Of a stretch of 64,000 nt of DNA, positions 56,911 through 64,000 are shown one piece after another. The DNA comes from Streptomyces sp. A1277 (lineage in GTDB: Bacteria; Actinomycetota; Actinomycetes; Streptomycetales; Streptomycetaceae), in NCBI RefSeq assembly GCF_004795015.1, contig NZ_SSBI01000043.1:1-64000 (forward strand), given 5' to 3'. Position 1 is the stretch's first letter. The number at the start of each line of letters is the position of its first letter. The translations under genes were made by a program, and so were the position numbers. The notes under the pieces are model-generated. The model saw nothing but the letters and a program-made list of their open reading frames with translations, was not told the DNA's origin and made no database searches.

Positions 56911-57877
56911 CGAGCGTCTCCTTCCAGAAGTGGCAGGCGCTCTGTCGGTGCTCGGCCACGTCGTACAGCGGCGGCACGTCGGTGCGGCAGACGTCCTGGG
57001 CCATCGGGCAGCGCGGGTTGAAGGCGCAGCCGGGCGGGATGTGCAGCAGGTTGGGCGGCAGGCCCTTGATCGCGTACAGCTCCTGGCCCTTCTGGTCCAG
57101 GCGCGGGATCGAGGCCAGCAGCCCCTTGGTGTACGGGTGAGCGGGTGCTTTGTAGATGTCGTACACGGGCGAGGTCTCGACGATCCGGCCCGCGTACATG
57201 ACCGCGATCTTGTCGGCGACGTCGGCGACCACTCCGAGGTCGTGGGTGATGAGGATCAGGCCCATGTTCAGTTCGCGCTGGAGTTCCGCGAGGAGGTCCA
57301 TGACCTGGGCCTGGACGGTGACGTCGAGGGCGGTGGTGGGTTCGTCGGCGATGATCAGCGAGGGTTCCAGGGCCAGCGCCATGGCGATCATGATGCGCTG
57401 GCGCATGCCGCCGGAGAACTGGTGCGGGTAGTTGCCGACCCGCTCCTTGGCGGCCGGGATGCGCACCCGGTCCATCAGCTCGACGGCCTTGGCCTTCGCG
57501 TCCTTGCGGGACATCCCGCGGTGCACGACGTACATCTCGCCGAGCTGCTCGCCCACGGTCAGGACCGGGTTGAGGGAGGACAGCGCGTCCTGGAAGATCA
57601 TGGCCATCTCCTGGCCGCGGATCTTCCGGCGCTCCTCCCTCTTCATCTTCAGCAGGTCGCGGTCCTTGAAGAGGACCTCGCCGCCGCTGATCTTCCCGGG
57701 GGGCATGTCGAGGATGCCCATGACCGCCTGCGCGGTGACCGACTTGCCGGAGCCGGATTCGCCGAGCACGGCTAGCGTCTCGCCCTCGGCCACGGAGTAG
57801 TCGACCCCGTTGACGGCCCTGACGATCCCGTCCCGGGTGTGGAACTCCACGTGCAGATCGCGCACTTCGAGCAACAT
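56900..57877 (-). CDS. Oligopeptide ABC transporter ATP-binding protein (DppD/OppD type)
   Basis: The 325-residue ATPase starts MLLEVRDLHVEFHTRDGIVR. It has Walker A (GESGSGKSVT), MIFQDALSSLNPVLTVGEQL, signature FSGGMRQRIMIA, Walker B (LIIADEPTTALDVT) and the C-terminal oligopeptide motif (GCAFNPRCPMAQDVC). It pairs with the DppF-type subunit as a heterodimeric motor. There is a 13-bp gap to the upstream permease gene. Confidence 0.93.
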   Translation of the reverse strand: MLLEVRDLHVEFHTRDGIVRAVNGVDYSVAEGETLAVLGESGSGKSVTAQAVMGILDMPPGKISGGEVLFKDRDLLKMKREERRKIRGQEMAMIFQDALSSLNPVLTVGEQLGEMYVVHRGMSRKDAKAKAVELMDRVRIPAAKERVGNYPHQFSGGMRQRIMIAMALALEPSLIIADEPTTALDVTVQAQVMDLLAELQRELNMGLILITHDLGVVADVADKIAVMYAGRIVETSPVYDIYKAPAHPYTKGLLASIPRLDQKGQELYAIKGLPPNLLHIPPGCAFNPRCPMAQDVCRTDVPPLYDVAEHRQSACHFWKETLDAR

Positions 57878-57890
57878 GGCAGCGGACTCC

Positions 57891-58865
57891 TCAGCGCAGC
57901 TTGGGGTCGAGGGCGTCGCGCACCGCGTCGCCGAGCATGATGAAGGCGAGCACCGTGACGGCCAGCGCGCCGGCGGGCCAGAGGAGCATGTGCGGGGCGT
58001 TGCGGATGTACTGGGACGCGGCGGAGATGTCGATGCCCCAGGAGACGGCGGGCGGCTTCAGGCCGACGCCGAGGAACGACAGGGTGGCCTCCAGGGAGAT
58101 GTACGTGCCGAGCGCGATGGTCGCGACGACGATGACCGGGGCGACGGCGTTCGGCGCGATGTGCCGCAGCATCATGCGCACGTTGGAGGCGCCGAGTGCC
58201 CGGGCGGCCTGGACGTAGTCGTTGTGCTTGGCGGTGATGACGGAGCCGCGGGCGATGCGGGCGATCTGCGGCCAGCCGAGGAGCACGATGAAGCCGATCA
58301 CCGGCCAGACGGTGGAGCTGGTCACCACGGAGAGGAAGACCAGGCCGCCGAGGACGACGGGGATGCCGAAGAAGACGTCGGTGAGGCGGGAGAGGATCGC
58401 GTCCCACCAGCCGCCGAAGAAGCCCGCCAGGCCGCCGAGGACGCTGCCGATGAGGGAGACGCCGAGGGTGGAGCAGATGCCGACGGTCACGGAGTTGCGG
58501 GCGCCGTGGACTACGCGGGTGTAGACGTCGCAGCCCTGGCCGTCGTAGCCGAAGGGGTGGCCGGGCCGGGAGCTCTCCTGGGCCTTGCCGAGGTCGCAGT
58601 CGAGCGGGTCGCCGGAGGCGATGAGCTGCGGCCAGATCGAGATGACCACCAGGAAGAGGATGATCAGCGCGGAGATGATGAAGACGGGGTTGCGGCGCAG
58701 GTCGCGCCAGGCGTCGGACCACAGGCTCTGCGGTTTGGCGTCGGGCCCCGTCCCCCCGGGGCCGCCGGGGGTCTTCTCCAGGCTGTCGCCCTCCGCGAGC
58801 GCGAGGTCCGTCGGTCCGCCGGCTCCGGCCGGAGAGATCGCCTCGTCCGGTGTCTGCTCAGGCAT
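57891..58865 (-). CDS. Oligopeptide ABC transporter permease (DppC type)
   Basis: The 324-residue permease has a cytoplasmic N-terminal arm (TPDEAISPAGAGG...), then six membrane helices. The EAA-type coupling loop is in YVQAARALGASNVRMMLRHIAPNAVAPV, and the protein ends DALDPKLR. Overlaps the DppB-type gene by 8 bp. An identical C-terminal DALDPKLR ends the partial permease at the right edge, marking it as the paralogous gene. Confidence 0.92.
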   Translation of the reverse strand: MPEQTPDEAISPAGAGGPTDLALAEGDSLEKTPGGPGGTGPDAKPQSLWSDAWRDLRRNPVFIISALIILFLVVISIWPQLIASGDPLDCDLGKAQESSRPGHPFGYDGQGCDVYTRVVHGARNSVTVGICSTLGVSLIGSVLGGLAGFFGGWWDAILSRLTDVFFGIPVVLGGLVFLSVVTSSTVWPVIGFIVLLGWPQIARIARGSVITAKHNDYVQAARALGASNVRMMLRHIAPNAVAPVIVVATIALGTYISLEATLSFLGVGLKPPAVSWGIDISAASQYIRNAPHMLLWPAGALAVTVLAFIMLGDAVRDALDPKLR

Positions 58866-59781
58866 AGCGGATCCTCGGGTCGAGTACGGCGTAGAGCAGG
58901 TCCACGATCAGGTTGGCGGCCAGGAAGACGAGGACCAGGACGGTGACGAACCCGACGACGGTCTGCGAGTTCTGGCGCAGGATGCCCTGGTAGAGCTGGT
59001 AGCCGACGCCGTGGATGTTGAAGATCCGCTCGGTGACGATCGCCCCGCCCATCAGGGCGCCCACGTCGGTACCGATGAAGGTGACGACGGGGATCAGCGA
59101 GTTGCGCAGCAGGTGCCGGATGATCACGCGGCGCCTGGGCAGCCCCTTGGCGGTGGCGGTGCGGACGTAGTCGGCGCGGGTGTTCTCGGCGATCGAGGTC
59201 CGGGTGAGCCGGGTGACGTAGGCCAGGGACACGGAGGCGACCACGAGGCCGGGGATGATCAGCTCGCCCAGCGGCGCATCGGTGGAGACGGACGGTTTGA
59301 TGACGCCCCACTCGACGCCCAGCAGCAGCTGGAGCAGCAGGCCGGTGACGAAGGTCGGGATCGAGATGACGATCAGCGTCAGGATCAGCACGGTGGTGTC
59401 GATCGGGCGGCCCCGGCGCAGTCCGGTGATGACGCCGAGGGTGATGCCGATGACGATCTCGAAGACGATCGCGACGAGGGTGAGGCGGATGGTGATGGGG
59501 AAGGCGGTGCCCATCAGCTCGGTGACCTTCTGCCCGTTGAACGCGGTGCCGAAGTCGCCGGTGAAGACGTTGCCCATGTACGTGAGGTATTGCTGCCAGA
59601 CCGGCTTGTCGAGGCCGAATTCCGTGCGGAGTTGGGCGGCGGTCGCCGGGTCGCACTGGCGGTCGCCGCAGAGACCCGCGATGGGGTCACCCATCACGTT
59701 CACCATGAGGAAGATCAGCAGCGTGGTGCCGAAGAAGACCGGGATCATCTGCAGCAGCCGCCGGATCACATAACGTCCCAT
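58858..59781 (-). CDS. Oligopeptide ABC transporter permease (DppB type)
   Basis: The 307-residue permease starts MGRYVIRRLLQMIPVFFGTT. It has the DppB/OppB plan: a first helix, a periplasmic-type loop with DPATAAQLRTEFGLDKPVWQQY, and the coupling loop ADYVRTATAKGLPRRRVIIRHLLRNSLIPV. About six membrane helices. It follows the SBP gene by about 100 bp, a gap containing a long hairpin. Confidence 0.92.
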   Translation of the reverse strand: MGRYVIRRLLQMIPVFFGTTLLIFLMVNVMGDPIAGLCGDRQCDPATAAQLRTEFGLDKPVWQQYLTYMGNVFTGDFGTAFNGQKVTELMGTAFPITIRLTLVAIVFEIVIGITLGVITGLRRGRPIDTTVLILTLIVISIPTFVTGLLLQLLLGVEWGVIKPSVSTDAPLGELIIPGLVVASVSLAYVTRLTRTSIAENTRADYVRTATAKGLPRRRVIIRHLLRNSLIPVVTFIGTDVGALMGGAIVTERIFNIHGVGYQLYQGILRQNSQTVVGFVTVLVLVFLAANLIVDLLYAVLDPRIRYA

Positions 59782-59836
59782 GAAGGGCTCCCGGGGTCGC
59801 GGGGACGGAGGCTGAGGGGTCGCTGGGGACGGGGAA

Positions 59837-59875
59837 GCCGGGCGGCCGGTGCGGGGAACGCACCGCTCGCCCGGC
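59837..59875 (-). promoter_or_regulatory. Intercistronic hairpin between SBP and permease genes
   Basis: Outer arms GCCGGGCG (59837-59844) and CGCCCGGC (59868-59875) and inner arms CGGTGCG (59847-59853) and CGCACCG (59859-59865) form a two-step stem with a 5-nt loop. It would stabilise the SBP mRNA end or terminate part of the transcripts, favouring binding protein over permeases. Confidence 0.6.
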
Positions 59876-59883
59876 TCCGGCCG

Positions 59884-61515
59884 CTACTTGACCTTGATCT
59901 GCTCGTACACCGGGACGCTGAACTGGTTCAGCGAGACGTTGGTGACGTTCTCCGAGTAGCCGGCGCTGCCGTTCTGGTACCAGAGCGGGATGACCGGCAT
60001 CTGCTGGACCATGACCTTCTCGGCGTCCTGGAAGGTGGAGACGGCCTTGGCCTTGTCGGACTCGGCGTTGGCCTTGTTGACGAGGTCGTCGAACTGCTTG
60101 TTGTTCCACTTGCCGTCGTTGGACGAGGCGTTGGTGTAGTACACCGGCTGCAGGAAGTTCTGGATGAGCGGGTAGTCCATCTGCCAGCCCGCGCGCCAGG
60201 CGCCGTGCAGCTTCTGCTGGGAGACCTGGCTGCGGAAGTCGGCGAAGGTGCCGACGGGGGCGCCGACGCACGCCCTGTTGTTGCCCATGACCTTGTTGAT
60301 GCTGTTGCAGACGGCGTCGACCCACTCCTTGTGGGAGCCGGTGTCCGCGTTGTACGAGATCTTGAGCTGGCCGCCGGGGATGCCGCCGCCGTCCTCGATC
60401 ATCTTCTTGGCCTCGGCGGCGTTGTACGTGCACTCCTTGCCGCAGAGGCCCTTCTTGAAGCCGCCCTCCTCGCCGAGGACCGGGGAGGTCCAGTCGGACG
60501 CGGGGGTGCGGGTCTTCTGGAAGATCCGGCTGGTGATCTGGTCGCGGTTGATGGCCATCGACAGGCCCTGGCGGACCTTGACGCCGCCGGGGGTGTCCCA
60601 CTTCTTGTCGTAGAAGGGGAAGGCCAGGGTCTGGATGATGCCGGCCGGGGTGTTGATGTAGCGGTCGCCGAGGTCCGCCTTGACGTTCTTGAGCTGGGAG
60701 GCGGGCACGTCGTCCACGAGGTCGAGGTTGCCGGCCGTCAGGTCGGTGTAGGCGGTGTTGTTGTCGGTGTAGACCTTGAGGTCGATGCCGCCGTTCTGCG
60801 CCTTGTCGTCCCCGGGGTAGTCGTCCCACTTGCGCAGGCTCATCGCGGAGCCCTTGGTGTACTTGTCGATGGTGTACGGGCCGTTGCCGATCGGCTTGGA
60901 GACCCAGGCCGCGTGGTCGGTGAAGAACGCCTTGGGGAGCGGGGCGAAGGCCGGGTAGCCGAGGGTGTCGGGCCACAGGGAGAACTTCTGCGTCAGCTTG
61001 ACGGTGAAGGTCTTGTCGTCGACGAGCTTGAGGCCGGAGAGCTTGGTGGCACTGGCCTTGCCGGTCTCGGGGTGGACCTTGTCGTAGCCGTCGATGTAGC
61101 CGAAGAAGTAGGCGTTCTTCTGGTTGTTCTTCAGCAGGGCGCCGTAGTTCCAGGCGTCCACGAAGGACTTGGCGGTGATCTTCTCGCCGTTGCTGAAGGT
61201 CCAGCCGTCCTTCACGGTGACGGTGAAGTTCTGGTTGTCCTTGGTCTCGATCTTCTCGGCGAGCATGTTCGTGGCCTCGCCGGTCTTCGGGTCGTACCTC
61301 TTGAGACCCCGGAAGATCATGTCGAGCACCTTGCCGCCCTGCACCTCGTTGGTGTTGGCCGGCTCCAGCGGGTTCTGCGGGTCACCCCAGGAAGAGCTCA
61401 CGATCCCGTCGGCGCCACCTCCACCGCCGCCGCTGTCGCCCCCGCCGCAGGCCGTCGCCGCCAGGGCGACGGCCGCCGCGCATGCGGCCCACTTGACGTG
61501 TGTGGCTCCGCGCAT
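59884..61515 (-). CDS. Oligopeptide ABC transporter substrate-binding lipoprotein (SBP_bac_5)
   Basis: The 543-residue protein has a lipoprotein signal with lipidation Cys23 (ALAATAC) then GGGDSGGGGGG. The mature region has the family-5 architecture, including SSWGDPQNPLEPANTNEVQG, IFRGLKRYDPKTGE, KDGWTFSNGEKITAKSFVDA and ADKAKAVSTFQDAEKVMV-type C-lobe segments. ATG 61515 has GAGGAGG 6 nt upstream. It captures extracellular oligopeptides for the permeases encoded downstream. Confidence 0.92.
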   Translation of the reverse strand: MRGATHVKWAACAAAVALAATACGGGDSGGGGGGADGIVSSSWGDPQNPLEPANTNEVQGGKVLDMIFRGLKRYDPKTGEATNMLAEKIETKDNQNFTVTVKDGWTFSNGEKITAKSFVDAWNYGALLKNNQKNAYFFGYIDGYDKVHPETGKASATKLSGLKLVDDKTFTVKLTQKFSLWPDTLGYPAFAPLPKAFFTDHAAWVSKPIGNGPYTIDKYTKGSAMSLRKWDDYPGDDKAQNGGIDLKVYTDNNTAYTDLTAGNLDLVDDVPASQLKNVKADLGDRYINTPAGIIQTLAFPFYDKKWDTPGGVKVRQGLSMAINRDQITSRIFQKTRTPASDWTSPVLGEEGGFKKGLCGKECTYNAAEAKKMIEDGGGIPGGQLKISYNADTGSHKEWVDAVCNSINKVMGNNRACVGAPVGTFADFRSQVSQQKLHGAWRAGWQMDYPLIQNFLQPVYYTNASSNDGKWNNKQFDDLVNKANAESDKAKAVSTFQDAEKVMVQQMPVIPLWYQNGSAGYSENVTNVSLNQFSVPVYEQIKVK

Positions 61516-61539
61516 GGAGTGCCTCCTCGTAGTGCTCCG

Positions 61540-61580
61540 TCTCACGTGAGGTTAAATATCGCCTCATATCGGACACTATG
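61540..61580 (-). promoter_or_regulatory. A/T-rich promoter region of the peptide ABC operon
   Basis: Between the terminator at 61666 and the SBP start lies an A/T-rich patch with ATATTTAACC on the minus strand and a perfect palindrome CTCACGTGAG at 61541-61550. This is the likely promoter-operator of the five-gene operon. Exact -35/-10 are ambiguous, and no regulator can be named. Confidence 0.45.
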
Positions 61581-61665
61581 CATGCGCACGCCGCCATCCG
61601 GGGGGCGCCTCACCGCGGCGCGGCTGACCATGTGCCACGAGGCCGAGGGGTTCGGCGTCACGAAG

Positions 61666-61699
61666 AGGCGCCCCGGAACCGATCGGTTCCGGGGCGCCT
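61666..61699 (-). terminator. Terminator of the second peptide ABC operon
   Basis: Perfect 15-bp arms at 61666-61680 and 61685-61699 around GATC, giving a 34-bp palindrome just past the end of the OppF-type gene. Confidence 0.85.
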
Positions 61700-61724
61700 T
61701 CGTCGCGCGGGTGAGGCAGGCGGC

Positions 61725-62870
61725 TTACGAGGCCGCGTGCACCACGTCCTTCTCCTCCGCGAAGTGGCACGCCGACTCGTGGGCGGCCGGCGACTTCGAG
61801 GTCTTGAAGCGCTCGGGGACCGCGAGGAGCGGCACCTCGGTGGCGCACTTGTCCTGGGCCTTCCAGCAGCGGGTGCGGAAGCTGCAGCCCGACGGCGGGT
61901 TGGCCGGGGACGGGACGTCACCGGAGAGGATGATCCGCTCGCGGCCCTCGCGGGCCTCCGGGTCGGGGACCGGGACCGCCGACAGCAGCGCCTGGGTGTA
62001 GGGGTGCGTCGGGTGGTCGTAGATCTGCGCGTCCGTACCGATCTCGGCCATCTTGCCGAGGTACATGACGCCGACCCGGTCGGAGATGTGCCGGACGATC
62101 GACAGGTCGTGCGCGATGAAGAGGTAGGAGAGGTTGAACTCGTCCTGCAGCTTGTCCATCAGGTTGATGACCTGCGCCTGCACCGACACGTCGAGCGCGG
62201 AGACCGGCTCGTCGCAGATGATGATCTCCGGGTTGAGCGCGAGGCCGCGGGCGATGCCGATGCGCTGGCGCTGGCCGCCGGAGAACTGGTGCGGGTAGCG
62301 GTTGATGTACTCCGGGTTGAGGCCGACGACGTCCAGCAGGTCCTGGACCTTGCGCCGCCGCTCCCCCTTCGGCGCCACCTCGGGGTGGATGTCGAAGGGC
62401 TCACCGATGATGTCCCCGACGGTCATCCGCGGGTCCAGTGAGGTGTACGGGTCCTGGAACACCATCTGGATGTTGCGGCGCACGGCCTTCAGCGCTCGCC
62501 CGGACAGCTTGGTGATGTCCTGGCCCTTGTAGAAGATCTCGCCGGCCGTCGCCTGTTCCAGCAGCATCAGGACCTTGGCGACCGTGGACTTGCCGCAGCC
62601 GGACTCGCCCACGATGCCGAGCGTCTCGCCCGCGTACAGGTCGAACGAGATGCCGTCCACGGCCTTGACCGCGCCGACCTGCTTCTTGAACAGGATGCCC
62701 TGGGTCAGCGGGAAGTGCTTGACCAGGTTGCGCACCTGGAGGATCGGCTCCCCCTGGGTGGCCGGCTCCTCGATGGCGGTGACGGCGGCCGCCTCGGTGG
62801 ACGCCTCGGTCTTCGCCACTTCGGTGACGTTGGGGGTGGCGTCCACGGGCTCCTTGGCGATGTCAGCCAT
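61725..62870 (-). CDS. Oligopeptide ABC transporter ATP-binding protein (OppF type, second operon)
   Basis: The 381-residue ATPase begins MADIAKEPVDATPNVTEVAK, an acidic linker not present in the paralogue. It then aligns almost continuously with the 55606-56910 protein: GESGCGKSTV, FQDPYTSLDPRMTVGDII, FSGGQRQRIGIA, IIICDEPVSALDVS, CSFRTRCWKAQDKC. It lacks the long Ala/Glu tail. It overlaps the OppD-type gene by 8 bp. Confidence 0.93.
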   Translation of the reverse strand: MADIAKEPVDATPNVTEVAKTEASTEAAAVTAIEEPATQGEPILQVRNLVKHFPLTQGILFKKQVGAVKAVDGISFDLYAGETLGIVGESGCGKSTVAKVLMLLEQATAGEIFYKGQDITKLSGRALKAVRRNIQMVFQDPYTSLDPRMTVGDIIGEPFDIHPEVAPKGERRRKVQDLLDVVGLNPEYINRYPHQFSGGQRQRIGIARGLALNPEIIICDEPVSALDVSVQAQVINLMDKLQDEFNLSYLFIAHDLSIVRHISDRVGVMYLGKMAEIGTDAQIYDHPTHPYTQALLSAVPVPDPEAREGRERIILSGDVPSPANPPSGCSFRTRCWKAQDKCATEVPLLAVPERFKTSKSPAAHESACHFAEEKDVVHAAS

Positions 62871-63909
62871 GGATCGTCTCCTTCCAGAAGTGGCACGCGC
62901 TGCCGCGGCCGACCAGCTCGGTGCCGTCCAGCTCGGTCACCTGGCTGAGCGCCGGGATGTCCGTACGGCAGACGTCCCGCGCATGGGCACAGCGCGGATT
63001 GAAGGCGCAGCCCGGGGGGATGTTCTGCAGGTTGGGCGGAAGGCCCTTGATCGCGTACAGCTCCTGGCCCTTCTGGTCCAGGCGCGGGATCGAGGCCAGC
63101 AGCCCCTCGGTGTACGGGTGTGCGGGGCGCTTGTAGATCTCGTGCACCGGTGCGGTCTCGACGATCCGGCCCGCGTACATCACGGCGATCTTGTCGGCGA
63201 CGTCGGCGACCACCCCGAGGTCGTGGGTGATCAGGATCAGGCCCATGTTGTGCTCGCGCTGGAGCTCCGAGAGCAGGTCCATGACCTGGGCCTGGACGGT
63301 CACGTCGAGGGCGGTGGTCGGCTCGTCCGCGATGATCAGGTCCGGCTCCAGGGCCAGCGCCATGGCGATCATGATGCGCTGGCGCATACCGCCGGAGAAC
63401 TCGTGGGGGTAGTCACCGACCCGCTGCTTCGCGGCCGGGATGCGCACGCGGTCCATCATCTCGATGGCCTTGGCCTTGGCGTCCTTGCGGGACAGGCCGA
63501 GGTGGGCGCGGAACATCTCGCCCAGCTGGAACCCCACGGAGAGAACGGGGTTGAGCGAGGACAGCGCGTCCTGGAAGATCATCGCCATCTTGGCGCCGCG
63601 CAGCTTGCGGCGCTCGCTCTCGGGCATGGACAGGATCTCCTGCCCCTGGAAGTAGATCTCGCCGCCGGATATCCGTCCGGGCGGGCTGTCCAGGATGCCC
63701 ATGATCGCCTGCGCGGTGACGGACTTGCCCGAGCCGGATTCACCGAGCACGGCGAGGGTCTCGCCCGCGTTCACGCTGTAGCTGACACCGTTGACCGCTT
63801 TGGTCACGTTGTCGCGGATCTTGAACTCCACATGGAGGTCCCGGACGTCGAGCAGCGGTGCGGCCTTCGCCGGCTCGCCGCCGACGCCGGCTGTCTCGGC
63901 GCTGGTCAT
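62863..63909 (-). CDS. Oligopeptide ABC transporter ATP-binding protein (OppD type, second operon)
   Basis: The 348-residue ATPase starts MTSAETAGVGGEPAKAAPLL. It has GESGSGKSVT, MIFQDALSSLNPVLSVGFQL, FSGGMRQRIMIA, LIIADEPTTALDVT and GCAFNPRCAHARDVC. GAGGTGATG lies upstream of ATG 63909; an in-frame ATG at 63951 with GGTGAGG could add 14 residues. Strongly similar to 56900-57877. Confidence 0.92.
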   Translation of the reverse strand: MTSAETAGVGGEPAKAAPLLDVRDLHVEFKIRDNVTKAVNGVSYSVNAGETLAVLGESGSGKSVTAQAIMGILDSPPGRISGGEIYFQGQEILSMPESERRKLRGAKMAMIFQDALSSLNPVLSVGFQLGEMFRAHLGLSRKDAKAKAIEMMDRVRIPAAKQRVGDYPHEFSGGMRQRIMIAMALALEPDLIIADEPTTALDVTVQAQVMDLLSELQREHNMGLILITHDLGVVADVADKIAVMYAGRIVETAPVHEIYKRPAHPYTEGLLASIPRLDQKGQELYAIKGLPPNLQNIPPGCAFNPRCAHARDVCRTDIPALSQVTELDGTELVGRGSACHFWKETIHG

Positions 63910-63960
63910 GTCATCACCTCTGGCTTGCTTGTTCAGCTTGCTTGCGCTCATCGCGATGCC

Positions 63961-64000
63961 TCACCGGAGCTTCGGGTCGAGTGCGTCGCGCAGACCGTTG
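63961..64000 (-). CDS. ABC transporter permease, C-terminal end only (partial)
   Basis: The last 12 codons (NGLRDALDPKLR) and stop (63961-63963) run off the right edge. The sequence equals the C-terminus of the DppC-type permease at 57891-58865, so this is the DppC-type permease of the second peptide ABC operon. Confidence 0.8.
   Translation of the reverse strand, partial: NGLRDALDPKLR

Noticed and set aside
58585..62001. A 1138-codon plus-strand open frame over the peptide ABC operon
   Set aside because: Antisense shadow of DppB/SBP/OppF genes; no motif and no ribosome site.
1..64000. tRNA/rRNA genes, CRISPR arrays, transposases, prophage or integrase
   Set aside because: No cloverleaf, 16S/23S signature, spacer-repeat array, DDE/tyrosine recombinase motif or attachment-site duplication was recognised.

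Overview
The window is chromosomal DNA from a high-GC actinomycete, almost certainly a Streptomyces. The base composition is very GC-rich with strong third-position G/C. GTG and TTG starts are common, and several genes look leaderless. Family content is diagnostic: mycothiol deacetylase MshB, a class F sortase, a DUF3117 protein, twin-arginine TatB, 7Fe ferredoxin and tandem oligopeptide ABC transporters. I saw no rRNA, tRNA, CRISPR array, insertion sequence or prophage, and no biosynthetic gene cluster.

Layout. 1-13.3 kb holds the tail of a basic-tailed protein (probably a DEAD-box helicase), an alpha/beta hydrolase, a NYN-domain protein, a 50-residue orphan, MarC, a PHP phosphoesterase, an MFS pump, a SUFU-like protein, CorA with a long leader, a lipoprotein, an MgtE-N/CBS protein with a DUF1003 partner, and the Fe-S carrier Mrp. 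13.3-19.5 kb is the envelope-stress block: TatB, an HtrA-type protease, a zinc anti-sigma factor, an ECF sigma factor with a promoter that looks autoregulated, an O-methyltransferase and DUF3117. 19.8-28.5 kb holds an enoyl-CoA hydratase, Tag, a DivIVA-like protein with octapeptide repeats, a FolP2-like protein, a LOG-family protein, DapE, DapC and ferredoxin. Gene order from CorA to MshB largely matches the mycobacterial Rv1239-Rv1170 interval, so this is old conserved core.

28.6-40.6 kb is more variable. It contains a GNAT and SirB1-like pair, a repeat surface protein next to its likely class F sortase, and a short threonyl-tRNA synthetase paralogue preceded by what reads as a complete leader-peptide attenuator. 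Next come an MFS/acetyltransferase/TetR module with twin operators, a secreted beta-helix protein under a LacI-type palindrome, a deletion scar made of two pseudogene fragments, and a secreted alpha-amylase. 40.6-48 kb carries two ABC-exporter/two-component modules. 48-55.4 kb holds a VanW-type envelope protein, DUF6113, MshB, a small membrane protein, an S9 peptidase and a membrane protein. 55.6-64 kb contains one complete five-gene peptide ABC operon and the 3' end of a second, paralogous one.

The strongest candidate for something undescribed is at 32.26-33.65 kb: a leaderless 16-codon peptide with three consecutive threonine codons, mutually exclusive RNA hairpins, and a ThrRS paralogue lacking the TGS and editing domains. 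Together they would form a self-contained sensor of threonyl-tRNA shortage that switches on a backup ThrRS.
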